Origin: Steromphala cineraria
Lineage: Eukaryota > Mollusca > Gastropoda > Trochida > Trochidae
Direction of reading: 5' to 3'
NCBI GenBank assembly: GCA_916613615.1
Contig: OU744725.1
Location: 71,735,368-71,799,367, forward strand
DNA: 64,000 nt
How positions within the stretch are numbered: the first letter of the stretch is position 1; each line of letters begins with the position of its first letter. The notes under the pieces are model-generated. The model did not search any database. It had not been told where the DNA came from and was given only the letters and a program-made list of their open reading frames with translations. The translations under genes were made by a program, and so were the position numbers. Shown piece by piece: positions 12,843 to 25,973 of this stretch.

Positions 12843-12985
12843 ACTCCTTTAGTTAAATGCATAGACTTATAATCCGTCTCTGAAAACCATATTATTATCA
12901 AATATTTTATTGAATACAAGAAAGTCCTCAGAGATATTGGCTTTTTCACTTGTACAGATAAATACTTGCTTCTCAAAAGATTTTG

Positions 12986-13297
12986 TCAAAGAGGCAGTAG
13001 CACGTTTTAGGGGAAACATAAGGTGATGTCAGGAAAATAAAAAGAAATGGTTCCAATTGAAAGACAATGTATGTGATCTTAATGAAGCAGTGATAAATCA
13101 AACATATAATGTAAAGTTCAACCAGGCGATTCCTTTTTCTTACACAGAATGAAATAAAGGCGTTAACACAAAAATGGCCGCCAAAACACTTTATGGGACT
13201 CTTTATGGTTTGTTCTCTGACTATGGATGATTGGTTGTGTAATGAGATTTTTGACATATTCAAACAATACACCAAGCATTAACGTAGAATTATCAGT
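12986..13297. mobile_element. TTAA-MITE copy 2 (right end lost)
   Basis: It begins TCAAAGAGGCAGTAGCACG and carries the family interior (GGTGATGTCAGGAAAATAAAA, AATGGCCGCCAA). It fades near 13297 without the terminal AACGTGCTACTGCCCC. Confidence 0.7.
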
Positions 13298-16200
13298 ATA
13301 TTTACTTTACGTTCCATTAGAATTTAAGGACCCTTAGGTATATCATGATTTGCTTACAGAAGGAAATAATTTTTTTCATAGAAAACTCAATCTGTGAAAT
13401 GCAAATCTTGAGGCAGAGAAGAATTTAACACAATTTTACCATAGCTTTTGTTTGGTCAATCAACTACTAGTGTAAAAGGGGTAAAAGCAGGTTTTCGGTT
13501 TTAAAAGAATGACACCAACATAAAAACACAAAATTTCCTTCATTAGGAAACATGCTCTCGACAAGTTAAAAAGAATAATCTTAAATGTAGGTTATTATTT
13601 GACGAAAACAAAATAGTAGTGTTTAGAAAATATATAAATGCAAGTCATTTACCTCAACCTAATCATTCAACTATGCTAATACTATAGAAATTGACAGTTT
13701 ACTCACAGGAGTAAAAGTAAATACTTTACCTCTAGGGGTGGAGTATTTAACTCCTAGGAGTAAATATACTCCTGTAAGTGTAATCTGTTTTTGGCTGTTT
13801 ACATGGCACGTTTACTCCCTGTAAGTATATTTACTACTAGGAGTAAACGTGCGCATGTAAAAAGGGCTTAAGACTAAGACATGTATATCAAATACTTAAT
13901 TAGTAGTTTCGACAATAGAAGTTCCTCGGGAAATATATACGGGGGTATGTATATTCCAGCATAGCCTTAAAAATGCTAAAGTTAAAAAAAAAAACTCAAG
14001 AAAACAAAAATTAAAATTTACCAATGACTAGTGAATGGTTTTTAATCAAGGAATGCAGAAATTCCTTACTTAAAAGATATAAACAATTTTAACAAAAAAG
14101 TGGACGCCTGTGATTTTAGCATGATATTTGATTACCTTTTCTAAAATTGGTAATGAGATGATTCACCCTCTGAATATAATTCATTTGGCATAAAGTAATA
14201 GTCATTCGGGACAATTCGACAATTGAAAATTGTCCCTTTTAATGGAACGTGTGTTCCTTGTTTTGTTTAAAAATAATTCGAACGGATACTCTTCTTCGTA
14301 ATTCTTAGACATATAATTTTAAAATTATTAATTCATGATATTTCTTAATTGATGTCAATCATATTCTTGAGTGCAGCAGTAGATTTTACAATTCACACAA
14401 AGAAATTCATTTAGAATTTAAGTTGTTCAACGACGCCTAACGTCACAGAAACATTTCCTGTCAAGTGATATATATGAAACTGATTTATGATTGACAGGTT
14501 CATGCAAGTGTCATACATGACACACGCGGCTTTTCTTGTTTAAAGATAATTTCTTCTGGTATCCAAATCCATATTTAATTTCTCTTGTTATTTTATATAG
14601 AATTTGTTTTCTGGTTTTAAATTTCTTTTTTACAGGTGTGTTGAATTTTGATGAAGATTACTATGCCAAAATAACAAAGTAATGTCTAGAATGCTTATAT
14701 ACATTATTTATGATTACATTCATAAAGTTGTTATCTATATATTTTTCTTTATCAGCATTAGAGCTTAATTCCGTAAAACGTTACAATGCAAGTAGGTTAA
14801 TTCAAAAGAGTTATTGTTATTTACAACATGTCAGGAACAATGCCAACAATCATATTTCATAATTATAAGAAAACTAAGGACAGCGTTCCTTTTATTTACT
14901 TTTGTGTCGCATGATATGTTTTGGTGGAAACGACATCTCAGCCATATGTATAAATATATAAAGCAAGTTTATTTACAAACAACAAATATATGTAAAATTC
15001 CAACGTTTCATAATTTTTCTATTCCGACTCAAAACGTTATGACCAAAAGCTCTTTGCAAAAGCTGTTTTATGACCCAAAGTGTATTAAAGGAACCATACA
15101 ATTACAAGTATCATACTTTGATGAATGAACTTTCTTCAGAACTTCTGTGCATATTTTAGTGTTAAATGTATCATGTTTAGTGCATGTATATATCACTTAT
15201 CTTCTATTTGGTTGTACTATAAATACTTATGATATACATAGTATACAAAAAACTACTTTAACCGAAATAAAATAGTAAATAGGATCGTTAGTTAATTCAA
15301 CCCTTTTCACTTTACAAATAATATATATATAAACATGCTATTACTTGCATAAGGTAACTGTGAGCCTGACCCTTGCACATCGATATGTTTACATATGATT
15401 AAGTGTTGAAAGTGATAATGAATTGCCTGTCCCTAATTAGTAATCAACTTGATTGATTGGATGAACGGGGCTGTATGACAGTGGTATGTCACGATGTAAG
15501 GTTGGTGTGTTCGGGCGACCCTTTTAATGTTTTACCTTGTTCAAAGCTCATTCTGATTCAACATCAGCGTGTTTATATCCGGGTAGTCCTACCATACCCT
15601 GATATTCTTCAGACCCAAAGTATCGTATCCGTTTTTATAAACAGTCAAAGAAAAGCCTCGCATCAAATAACAGAGGGTATTCAGATAAGCTACTGCTTGT
15701 TTACCAATCAAGTTCTTCAAAAGAAATAAATATGTTTAAACCAAATAATAGAGGGATATGAGGAAAAAACCTAATGGAACTTTATACGAGTTTCCTTTTA
15801 ATAAACTCCTGTGAACGCTTATTCGGTCCGGCAATTGCAGCTAAGCTTGCAGGAAACGTTTTGTAGATAATTTGTATCATTTCCATGAGATATAACAGCG
15901 CATGGACTTCGAAAGCAATTAGGAACACTAAGTTTTCATTAATCATATACATAATGCATATGTAAGTTAACATGTTTGTAGCTCGAAAGAAAGTTTGTTT
16001 TCTTTCCATTTGTAAACTTAACATGGGGCTTCTGATTTGTGAAAAAGTAAGATTTAAGGATAAATCATTAGAGCGCGTTGTAAGTAGATAATTATACATA
16101 AGTGTACACGTTACAATATATCGAAACTGAAAGTAGTTAATGTATATTCCTGTTTCAAGCACACAGCTTCAGTACGAAAGGGTCAAATTGTCAATATGTC

Positions 16201-16700
16201 CGCGAACTGAGCACATTCGCTAAAACGCAACCGGACCAAATCGGCGAATGTCTGAAAGGCGTGGTGTAGAACTCAAACATCGGATAAACGAAGAAGATCA
16301 ACATTCAGGAAGACGTGTCTTTAAATTGCGAGTAACACGTAAGGTAGGCTTTCACTTTGACGTCAAACCACACATATCTAATAATCTTTGATATTTTTGA
16401 ACTCTTTGTTACTATATCACTATTTCTGAAAAAAAATCAATAATCGCACGAATGACAAGAATCTGGCTGTAACCGCCATGTTTTGATCGTGCAAAACGGG
16501 ATCTTGGAAATTCTTGACATTTTCAGTTGTAAATTTTCGTTTTCACAGCTGAGTTGTATTTCCTATTGAATATTCAATATCAAAAAGTGTTATTTGTATT
16601 TTTCATATATTGCATCAAAATAGCTATTTTTTTATTTTATTCATAAATTTCTCGTTCTTGTTTGCTTTGTTAGTTTAAAGCTTTTGATTATGGTGCGTAC
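13298..16700. other. 3.4-kb interval without recognised gene
   Basis: AT-rich. The segment 13690-13860 contains several copies of the palindromic word ACTCCTAGGAGTAAA and its variants in both orientations. Open frames at 15457-15729 (+) and 15782-16162 (-) match nothing I know and lack splice or promoter context. A GC-richer patch at 16190-16340 ends with a donor-like CAC|GTAAGG but has no frame. Confidence 0.5.
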
Positions 16701-16703
16701 GGG

Positions 16704-17370
16704 TAATCAGGATCGCGGGTATTCCGGATCACTTGCACATATATTTAAAGTTGGATATGAATTTCCTTAATTAATGTATCGGTTTAACGCTGTATTTATC
16801 TATTTTTCATGTTCGGAAATGAACTTAAGGACCCCATAAAGAGGACACCTATCATTGTGATAAACTGTCAATGAAGTAAAATGCAACGTAATGATAATCC
16901 ACAACTTACACCCATACATGTTTTACTATAAATAACAGGTGAAATCCTTCTAAAATGAAGAACTTCCGGATCACCTGTATATGGGATTTTAAAACCTGTA
17001 TATGGGAATTTTAAAACGGTTTACTTAATTAGTGTCAATTGACTCAATTACTTAGGTAATCACATATATAAGAGGTTATGAGATTATTAAACTTTTTGCA
17101 TAAACAAAGAAAATAGGTAAGCCTTGTTTATACCTAGATTCGTGATGTATAAAAATGATATGCACAAGTGATAAAACGCCAATCTCAATCTTTGTTGTTA
17201 TACATTTAAGCTGGCGTGTTCATTATTTTGTAGCTAGGCATAATCAATAATATTTTTTGTCATCTGTCACATAAGATTTTTATTTGGAAATATACCTTGT
17301 CACTGAAAAGGTACATCGACAGCTTATCACGGTCCCGTTAGTCACGTGATCCGGAATACCCGGAACTGAT
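16704..17370. mobile_element. ~665-bp element with imperfect TIR (GGGTATTCCGGATCAC)
   Basis: GGGTATTCCGGATCAC at about 16718-16733 is matched by the inverted GTGATCCGGAATACCC at about 17345-17360. ATCAG words sit just outside on both sides. The interior has two copies of AAACCTGTATATGGGA-TTTTAAAAC near 16975-17015. There is no coding capacity. Confidence 0.5.
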
Positions 17371-17408
17371 TCGGAACTAATGACGGCTTGTTTCTTTCGT
17401 AATTTTTA

Positions 17409-18195
17409 GCTCATCTGGCCTGGCATCCGTCCGTCCGTCCGTAAACTTTGTTGAATTTCGACTTCTTCTCCAGAACTCCTTGGCTAGTGAGGATTATAAA
17501 TCGTAGCTTTGGGCGCCCTGTGACCCCTAATAAGGGCCACAGGGGCCAAGCCCTAAAAACCTATTTTCATCTTCTTCTCCAGAACCATGAGGCCTTGAAA
17601 GCTAAAAGTTTGTGTACAGACTCCCTGGCTATTGAGGATTATAAACTGTAGCTTTGGTGACCCTGTGACCCCTAATAAGGGCCACATATGCCACGCCCTA
17701 AAAACCTATTTTCATCTTCTTCTCCAGAACCATGAGGCCTAGAAAGCTGAAACTTTGTGTACAGACTCCTTGACTAGTGAGGATGATGAATAATAGCTTT
17801 ATAATAATAATAAAGGCAACAGGAACGTCTATTTCCTGAAGTATAAGGCCTAGAAAACTGAAACTTGTCGCCTATATACAGTGTTTAAATATTGCCCGTC
17901 AGCCAGTCCTTGAACTGGCTACTCTTTGCCAGGACTGGTTACTTTTTGGTCAGGACTGGTAACTTTGTGGTCAGGACTGGTAACTTTTCAATTTTTTTCT
18001 TAAATTTCCCAAAGGAATTGACCAATGAATTTTCAGGACAGGCTAGATTTCCAATCTATTTTATACACTGCTATATACTTAATTTTATGATTGGTGACCC
18101 TGTGGCCTCTACAAAGGGGGAATCACATTGGCCACACTCTACATCATAGTTGATGATGAAGCCTGATGAGCTACAGAGCCAATGGCTCTATTTTT
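17409..18195 (+). repeat. Interspersed repeat with internal ~170-bp tandem units
   Basis: It starts TTAGCTCATCTGGCC with GTCCGTCCGTCCGT and ends GATGAGCTACAGAGCCAATGGCTC. Inside, a block containing TCTTCTCCAGAAC, GCTAAAA-TTTGTGTACAGACTC and CCTGTGACCCCTAATAAGGG recurs about three times. Near 17930-17990 a ~22-bp unit (TCAGGACTGGTAACTTT) repeats three times. A diverged fragment lies at about 37670-37790. The open frames across it follow the repeat and are not genes. Confidence 0.7.
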
Positions 18196-18349
18196 AAAAG
18201 CTAATCAGGGTTGTATTCGATTCTTATTTAGCGTCGAGTGGCATGAAACATGGTTTAAAAGGGAAATGCTCTAAGACTATTAAAAATCTTTCTGGATAGG
18301 CGCATGAAGCAGATTATTTCTTAAGGATCCGAAACTGCTGCCTGACATA

Positions 18350-19281
18350 GGGGAGACCGGGGCAGGCACGTCCCCTTTTCACTAAAATGTAAATAATGAG
18401 TTGTTGCTTTCGCAATATACTAGTGTACGTTTGTACATATATTGAACCATATCTTAACTTTATTGCAATAATTGTCGAAAGTGCCTAACGTAACTAGTTT
18501 GCCAATAACTTTGCTCTGAAGACAACGAGTTGAAAAACCGAACATGCCCCGCATCGGGGTAAGTTCGGTTTCCCTCAGGGGCAGGTTCGGCCATCCTTGG
18601 GAACAATCAGAACATGTTCAGCCTACAACAATTAAAGAGAGATAAGATGCTACTCATAGTATTCAATATTTGGGACAGAAAAAATACTACATTACTTTAC
18701 AAAAACATATTTTATAACGATCTGGACTCTGAACTTTCTATTACGAAAAGAATTCGTAAGAGGAGGAGAAGAGGAGCCTACTATTCAAGAACTTTCAAGA
18801 GGGTCCTTTTGAGGAGGATGACCTTTAGAAAAATGGTTTCGAGGAGGACCTTAACATTTTTATGACCGTCCTCACGGCCGAATGTGCCCCGCCTGTAATG
18901 ACCGAACGTACCCCACAAACCACGGTTGCACTTTTTTCTTTACAGCGAAAATACACAGACCTCGAACCAAAATAACTTGTTGGTTACATATACGTCTCGG
19001 CATGTTGGTTTATGCTCAATTAAGAACATATTCCTAAACATAGTCAATATTTGTCAAAAACATAGTGAACTGAAGTCGAATATTTTACACAACTAGTCCA
19101 AAAACGGGTTTTCTTCCACAGTTTGTAAAGAACATGTTGGACTGTCACCATTTTAAAGTCAGTGTGGGAATAAGGTCATGTTGTCTTTTAGGAATTACCA
19201 ATTTAAGTTAAAATGGCCTCGAACAAAAATTACAGCGAAAAGACGAACATGCCCCCGGGATGTGCCTGCCCCGGTCTCCCC
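18350..19281. mobile_element. 932-bp TA-flanked inverted-repeat element
   Basis: The ends are GGGGAGACCGGGGCAGGCAC and, inverted, GTGCCTGCCCCGGTCTCCCC. TA flanks both sides (18348-18349 and 19282-19283), the Tc1/mariner-type target duplication. The interior has no transposase. An 83-codon basic frame (18614-18865) overlaps purine-rich DNA and looks incidental. Confidence 0.75.
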
Positions 19282-19283
19282 TA

Positions 19284-19925
19284 CTGTACGTTGTTGTGAA
19301 CAAATGTATATTTATTATTCAATGGTGGCACACGAATAATACTGAAACGAAAGTGGTTGAATTTTCTTTTGATATCATTGACTTATATGAGATTTATTTA
19401 AATCATTAAACAAAATGATAGGTATAATAATTATAGGCATAAAATGTTTTATCGTGTCATGTTTTGTAATGAGTAAACCCTTGTATGCAGTGCCAGTTTC
19501 ATGACATTGTACATCTATCGTGTCAGTGGGTTGATGAATGTCGAGCAAGCTGAACAACCGATCGTTAGATCTGGATTCAAACATGGTGTGGGTGTGGTAT
19601 TGTGCGAGCTTGCGATTGTTGCCTGATTGATTTCTTATTCTTAATAACTGATGTCTCAAACTCTTAATAAACTACTGTTAATTATTCAGATATAGTTCAG
19701 ATTCAGTTTAGTACTGGTACCATTGACATAAATCGCATAACACTTTTCATTCATAGAAGGGCTATCGAGATTTATATATTCACAACATTGTAACGCCACA
19801 TCATAAATGAAGTTATGACGTCACAGTTCTCCCCCGACGACTGGTACTTCACTTGCGTTTGGAAAGACATTTTGATAATGGACACTCAAACTACTCACAA
19901 GAAGTGATTGGTCAAACCTACATGT
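19284..19925. other. Interval without recognised gene
   Basis: AT-rich DNA with a CRE-like TGACGTCAC near 19815 and no exon that I could define. Confidence 0.5.
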
Positions 19926-20229
19926 ACCGTATTTCCTTAATTACACGCCTGCCTCGAATAGACGCCCTTGCATATGGCATTCTGAAAAAGCCGTATCTAA
20001 TACTATAATAGACTCCCTTGCATATAGCTTTCCAGAAAACACAAAATCTTGCCTTAAACGTAAACGGAATTTGAATTCTAAAATTTCTAGTACCGTATAG
20101 TGGTAGTCGCATGTCACTATTGCGTCACACAAGCCTTAATACGAAATATGCGCCTAGCTCAAAAAGACGCCTGTGGTGTAGACTGTTTGAAAATAATATA
20201 CGTCCGGCATGTTATTAAGGGAATACGGT
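19926..20229. mobile_element. 304-bp MITE (ACCGTATTTCCTTAA ends)
   Basis: Terminal inverted repeats ACCGTATTTCCTTAA and TTAAGGGAATACGGT bound a segment with further inverted words (AGACGCC near both ends). The two overlapping minus-strand frames inside are by-products of the element. Confidence 0.75.
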
Positions 20230-20669
20230 CTATTTTCCCATGTTATCTTTTCGTACATAGAAAAGTAGATTTCTTAGCAGTCATTGCGTTTTTTGAAGTG
20301 TTTAGGGTGAAAATTGTATCTTAATTACATATGTCATATTTAATCTCAATTGGTTCGTCAGACAACCAAATCAATAAAAAAAAAAACAAGGCTCCCCGAT
20401 GCTGGTTGAATCGCCCGAACTTAAACACTAAAATTATTATCATAATTATGCTGCTATCATTTTAAATTTTTCTTTTAGCAAACGTTAGCAGAACATCTTT
20501 ACAAAGGAATAGCTGTACATAGTTTACAAAGTAGAGCCACAGAGACGTGCGCACACTTTGGTCATAACAGTTGTCAATGCCACATTCGTCTGTGTGGAAG
20601 TACCCTGCAGACCCTCCATGGTTCATCATTTATCCCGATCTCATGCATCTTCCTACGCAAAGCCTAAAA

Positions 20670-20818
20670 CGCCAGGTTCCGAACTGACAATTTTACACTT
20701 TGCTGCCAACCCCTTAGTTTTCTCGGCTCGCTCTCTTGCCTGTATTAGGGCACTTTGGCAGCACAGAAATTTAAAGGGTCTGCAGGAAGGCCTTAAATGA
20801 CAGTTCGGAAACTGGTGG
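20670..20818. repeat. ~150-bp foldback upstream of C3
   Basis: CCAGGTTCCGAACTGACAATTT near the left end is mirrored by AAATGACAGTTCGGAAACTGG near the right. It lies about 220 bp before the C3 coding exon. Confidence 0.5.
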
Positions 20819-21044
20819 TTTAGGATTTGAGTATGAATATGTATATCGTAGAGAAATATATGTTTGACCTTTAACGTCTTTTCAGAAGGCAAAGTTTACT
20901 TTTCAACGTTCGCACCCTTATATCCGACTTAGTATTCCCCGAGCAAGAGCGAGGGATATACTATTTTTAGCACCCATGTCGTAACCACAGTAGGGCATGA
21001 CCGTACCCTTCCTATATCGCTGTATTTGTATTTCAGGATTCAAG

Positions 21045-21853
21045 ATGGTTGGCAAGCACTCCCTCCTCCTCCTGGTATCACTGGCTTGTATTGCCCTGGC
21101 AGCTTCAGAAGATTCCGAGACATTTGAAGAACTGGTGGCAAGATCGGAGAGACGGATAGTCAAGAGAGATATCCTCGATGATATCCGTAACGCCTTCAGC
21201 AGTATCGGGGACAGTTTCACCAGCGTGATTGAGCAGATCAAAAGCTTCACGGCGGACAACTATGAGAAGTTCAAGACTTCTCTGGCTAACCTTGGTAAAG
21301 ACGAACAGCAGAAGACGTTCGACAAGCTGAAGGAATACTACGACACTATGTCCGACAAGACGTCGGCCGAGGCTCAGCGAATCAAGGGAACAATGGATGA
21401 ACTTGCAGAAGATATTGCAAATGGTAGATATTGATTTCGTTTTCCGTTATTCATTCGCTTGTGGCTTATATTTTCAGTTGATTCTTAGTGTTTTTTATTT
21501 TTGTTAAGGAATTTTGAAATTGAAACATCCAATCTATTTTGGGAAAGTCTTCGAAAAGTCATCTTTGAAAATTTATATTACATTAAAAAATTAACTGGTA
21601 ATTGATGCAATCTCATTAAAATAAGGTAACTTTGTTGCTATACGAATATGCAGAATTTAGAGAAGAAAATTAACATTTTCATTTGAGATTGAATATTGAA
21701 TATATGAATTATTGAACACTGGAAAAAAATTACTGGCCTTAATTTTATGTTGTTAAGAATATTTCATATTTTGTTGCAGGCTCCGGGTCGCTGAGCTGTT
21801 CACTAGCTGTTGCAACTGTTGCAACCACTTTGACTCTAGCGATTCTGCACTAA
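21045..21853 (+). CDS. C3: small secreted precursor with dibasic sites and GPI-type tail, two coding exons
   Basis: Exons are 21045-21423 and 21780-21853 (phase 1; donor AAATG|GTAGAT, acceptor TTGTTGCAG). The predicted protein has 150 residues. An acceptor TTTCAG ending 21036 just before the ATG implies an upstream non-coding exon. Residues 1-19 are a hydrophobic signal peptide (LLLLVSLACIALA). After an acidic stretch come the paired basic sites ERR and VKR (about residues 33-40), likely convertase targets, then a ~85-residue polar helix-rich domain without cysteine. The second exon adds GSGSLSCS followed by a 16-residue hydrophobic end (LAVATVATTLTLAILH), the layout of a GPI-anchor signal. 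AATAAA lies at 22066. It is paralogous to C1, C2 and relic D. The family is not recognised and the function is unknown. A GPI-tethered or processed peptide is inference. Confidence 0.75.
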
Positions 21854-22065
21854 ATACTCGCCTTCATCATGCAGATTCGCTTCATCCCAAAGTGCTTTCC
21901 TGTTTCATCAAGATCTACATCGAGCATTTTATAACTTCAATGTGTATTTTAACGTCCCAATGTATTTTTGTATTTCAGTGTCCCCGACAATCTAAAGTAG
22001 AAAAGATATTTCATTTGTTTTATTGTGATTTGTAATCATTTAATGTCATTTTTGGATATCATTGT

Positions 22066-22071
22066 AATAAA
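22066..22071 (+). terminator. C3 polyadenylation signal
   Basis: AATAAA, 213 bp after the C3 stop codon, in a T-rich 3' region. Confidence 0.6.
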
Positions 22072-22950
22072 ATTTTATAATTTTTATCTTGTTATTATTT
22101 AACACAAGGATTATGGACACCAAGTATAAAAACATGTTTAAGAGCGATGTCGTTGCAATTCATTTAATCAAATAATAACGTGTTAATTATGTATATTTAT
22201 AAATCTGAAACTTATGATCATGGTCATCTTTCCTTTTACCGCCAGATGAAGCGTCAATTAAATTTATAATATCCCCAACGTATTTTGTCCAGTAAATGCA
22301 TGTATATGTATAAATGGCAGTATGTCTTGATTTTAGCCTATCTTTTCAAAATGTATGTAGTATAATAATATGTAATTATACATGTTAAGGATATTTTGTT
22401 TCGCATTCTGAAAGAATATAAGATTGTATAATACTATGTCAAAGGATGATAACTGTCAGTTCGAAAATCCCAAGAAAATCGCTTTGATTTCATCTTGCGA
22501 TCAAGCTTGATAACAGGTCACGTTAAAAAACTAAAATATAAATTCTTCGCCTAAAGAAAATAGAAATGGTATTGTACATTTTTATCAGCCTTTATTAGTA
22601 CGTCTAATCGTGTTAACTGTTCTAATGACACTGGACAAAAGGGACCCATATTATGAAACGTACATAAAAGCATTCTACTGATGGAAACCTACGTGATTGT
22701 TCTTTAAGTATATTTGTAATCTGTACTATATGCAGATCGCAGTTTATTCTATTCTGTCAAATATTAATTCTTAAGTACACATTTGTAAATAATACCGGAT
22801 TCAAATATTTACAACAATCCACCTTGCCTACAACGGGAAGAAATAGAAATAAGAGTGTCCTTATTTTCAACAGTTGGTTGTATTGGGACCTATCGGAGAC
22901 ACAAATTATTCAATTGAAGATGTCACTTTAAAATCTATCAAATCAGAACA
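22072..22950. other. Interval without recognised gene
   Basis: AT-rich spacer between the C3 poly(A) signal and the orphan signal-peptide exon. No repeat was defined. Confidence 0.55.
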
Positions 22951-22959
22951 AAAGATGAA

Positions 22960-23035
22960 ATGAAGAACCTCTTCTACACCTTGCTGTTCCAGGAACTATT
23001 ATTGGTGCCGTTTTGGTCTTTAGATTGTATGCAAG
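22960..23035 (+). CDS. Orphan signal-peptide exon, possible alternative first exon of gene A
   Basis: ATG 22960 opens 25 codons, MKNLFYTLLFQELLLVPFWS then LDCMQ, a plausible signal peptide. It ends at a strong donor CAAG|GTAAGA in phase 1. Gene A exon 2 (26409) takes phase 1, so a join would be in frame and would give the same Gly at the junction as the 25974 exon. Either gene A has two alternative starts, or this is the remnant of a lost receptor copy. An upstream ATG at 22955 opens a two-codon frame only. Confidence 0.4.
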
Positions 23036-23374
23036 GTAAGAATAATTATTTCTAATAATAAAGTTCATGCGAAGTGTATATAAGCAAGCTCTTGCGTGTG
23101 GCCACTGACGTTCAACTCTTCAGAAAATTAGCAAGCCGACACATTGGTTTAAACTTTTCTTTTTGATGGAAATTGAACCTATAAAATACATTTAAACCTT
23201 ATTCTAGAATAAATAACAGCATAATTGTCTTTAATACTAAATTTTGGGTTAAAACGTGCCCTTTTGAACTTATCACATTAGTTAGAAAGTGATTGCAAGT
23301 AACTAACGTGTCTTGAATCATCTAAATTACGATTTGAAACTGAGGCAGAATTATTTACATTTACTGATGTTTCC

Positions 23375-23738
23375 TTAAAGGGGCAGTAGCACGTTTTTTG
23401 AGAATTTTATTTTTTAAATTGTTCACTGATAATTGTAAGTAAATGATAAATGTATTACTTTAGTAGCGTCAAAAATCTCATAATACAAACCAATCATCCA
23501 TAGTCAGAGAACGAAATATAAAGATTGACATAAAGTCCATTGGCCGCCATTTTTGTGTGAACACCTTTTATTCGTTTTTATAAGAAAAAGGAATCGCATG
23601 GTTTAATTTTACACTTTATATTGGATATATTATTGCGTCGTTTAGTTTGATAACTTTACCTTTCAATTAGAATCATTTATTTTCAATTTCCTGACATCAA
23701 CTTATATTCCCCCTAAAAACGTGCTACTGCCCCTTTAA
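23375..23738. mobile_element. TTAA-MITE copy 3
   Basis: TTAA-AGGGGCAGTAGCACG to CGTGCTACTGCCCCT-TTAA, with both ends intact. It runs in the opposite internal orientation to copy 1 (AAAGTCCATTGGCCGCCAT reads forward). Confidence 0.9.
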
Positions 23739-24640
23739 TGTATAATACTTTAAATGCTTTAATTATGTACAAACATCTGACAATGCTACAGAATATTAAT
23801 TGAACAAAATCCTAGAAACCTTTAGACTTTCATCAGTGAACCTAATGACACATGCAGAGTATTGTATCAGCTGCTTTGTTTATACGTTGTGCTGAGGTCG
23901 CTATTTTACCCTTAATATGAAGGTCAACTTCCAACAACTTTTATAGTTGGAATTAGATAATTGTGGTAAAATAAGAAACGGTTTTCAAATGAGAGTCTAA
24001 CATAACAATTTCATGTGAACAAATTAATATTCGGGAACATCTTTTGACATTCTGATAAGTTTTCACGTATCGACAAAGATGGGAACTGAAAATGGAATTC
24101 AGCTGTGAAAGGTGTTCACCAACAAAAAGTGCAATCACATTTACCGTAACCGACTTTCAGCTTAACTAAATTTTCAATGATCCTTCATTTATCAAATCGA
24201 GTATTTGTCTTTTATATTTCATTTCACCTTTATCAAGTTATGATTTGTTGTTGTGTATCATTACATGACATATAAATAACGTTGCATAACAATGTAATTA
24301 AAAACTGTTCACATTGTCAATAATTCGTTATTTCATATATACATCTAAGATATTTTCTTACATCTTCAATATTTCAATAAAATTCCTTAAAGCTCTAAAA
24401 CGCATAAACATTATAAAGACAACAGTTGCGTAAACTATTCAAAATGAAAATAAGACATGATGTCATTTTAAACTTTTTCTAACAAGATTGTACATCTACA
24501 TTTAAGGCAACATCTTGTAAACAAATCGTGACATATATAAAGATTCTAAGAACTGAGTATGTCTGTAATGATGACAGCGACGGTTCAGTGGATATAGAGG
24601 ATTTCCTCCAACCGGATAGAGCGTGAGAAATGACCGATGG
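23739..24640. other. Interval before the gene A promoter
   Basis: AT-rich. No coding signal or defined repeat was seen. Confidence 0.5.
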
Positions 24641-24735
24641 TATATATACATCTATATATATCTACAAGAAGCCTGACAACTGCTTCATACTCATTTGTCA
24701 AATCGTGAATATCTTGCTGTGTCGTCCTTTAAAAG
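24641..24735 (+). promoter_or_regulatory. Gene A TATA region and non-coding first exon
   Basis: TATATATACA (24641) and TATATATA (24653) precede about 70 bp ending at the donor TTAAAAG|GTAAGTCT (GT at 24736). The matching acceptor is GACCTGCAG ending 25953, and the spliced leader then reaches ATG 25974. The transcription start is inferred to lie near 24670-24690. Confidence 0.5.
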
Positions 24736-24863
24736 GTAAGTCTAATTGTTTTCAAAGCATATTAGCTTCGATGCTTTCCGTTTGATTCATAAGGAGATGG
24801 TCACTTTTAAAGAGCTTTGTCATATTTCAACGTGTTACATCATGTAAAGTGTCGTGAATTTCA

Positions 24864-25217
24864 TTAAAAGGAGCAGTAGCACCTTTTTTAATTTCTACAT
24901 TTTAAAATTTCCACTGACAATTGTACGTTAATGCTAAATTTATTGTTTTGATAGTGTCAAAATTCTCATTACAGAAGCCAATCATCCTTAGTCAGGGAAA
25001 CATTAATAAAGATTCACATAAAGTCCATTGGCGGCCATTTATGTGTGAACACCTTTAATTCATTTTTTGTAAGAAAAAAGGAATTGCTTGGCTGAAACAA
25101 CATTATATATTTGATTTATTAATGCTCCATTTAGTATAAATTCATTGTTTTTCAGTTGAAACCATTTATTGTCATTTTCCTGATTTCCCCCTTTCCCCCA
25201 TAAAAACGTGCTTCTCA
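24864..25217. mobile_element. TTAA-MITE copy 4 (right tip degraded)
   Basis: TTAAAAGGAGCAGTAGCACC at the left and CCCCATAAAAACGTGCTTCTC at the right, with the family interior between. It sits inside the gene A 5' intron. Confidence 0.8.
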
Positions 25218-25973
25218 GTCACGCAAACAAGTCGAGTTGCCTGCAGTGGAGAACTGATCAACACGCAATAAGTGTGCAATGCTTCACTGAATTTCACCGC
25301 AGTACCATGGTTCTCTCGTTCCAGCCGACGCTCGCATGTGTTCACCGCAATCCATAGCCACAATGGTGTTGCGGGCTTTCTCCCTGAAATAATACTAGCA
25401 GCCGAGATATAATTGATATAATCGTGACAGCGGCGTCAAACCCCACATCACCTCACCTCGTTTTGTACCTATCATCGCGGTTTTTTATTGTCCAAAATTC
25501 CAGATACATGGTTAGAGAAAGTCTGAATTTAAGTTTCAAGCTTACTCTAGTGAATACTTTTACTTTACGGAAGTTTTCAATTGTTGTTTAATTGCTACTA
25601 TCATAACAAAACGTGGCTTCACACCAATGGACAATACCCATGTTTGCGTTAGTGCGATAATGACTTATTGTATGCTTGAAACCTGCGTTCATCCATCCTG
25701 TTTGTATGTATCTTCGTGAATCTGTCTTAAGCTGGTTTAGCTAAATTATTGAAATCTTCATGTTTTCAATTTGTTTTCAATTATATATTTGATAATTGAC
25801 GTGGTTTTATATCCTTGCAAACATCTATAATTTCTTATAATGTTATCGTATGTTCTGGAATTGTTAAATATCCATTGATATATGTAATTATTGACCAGGA
25901 ATCGGTATAAAGGATCCAATAAGGTGCAATTATTATCTTGTCTTGACCTGCAGGCGCTTGGATTCCCTTCACG

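Noticed and set aside
15457..16162. Frames of 90 and 126 codons on opposite strands
   Set aside because: No family resemblance, promoter or splice context.
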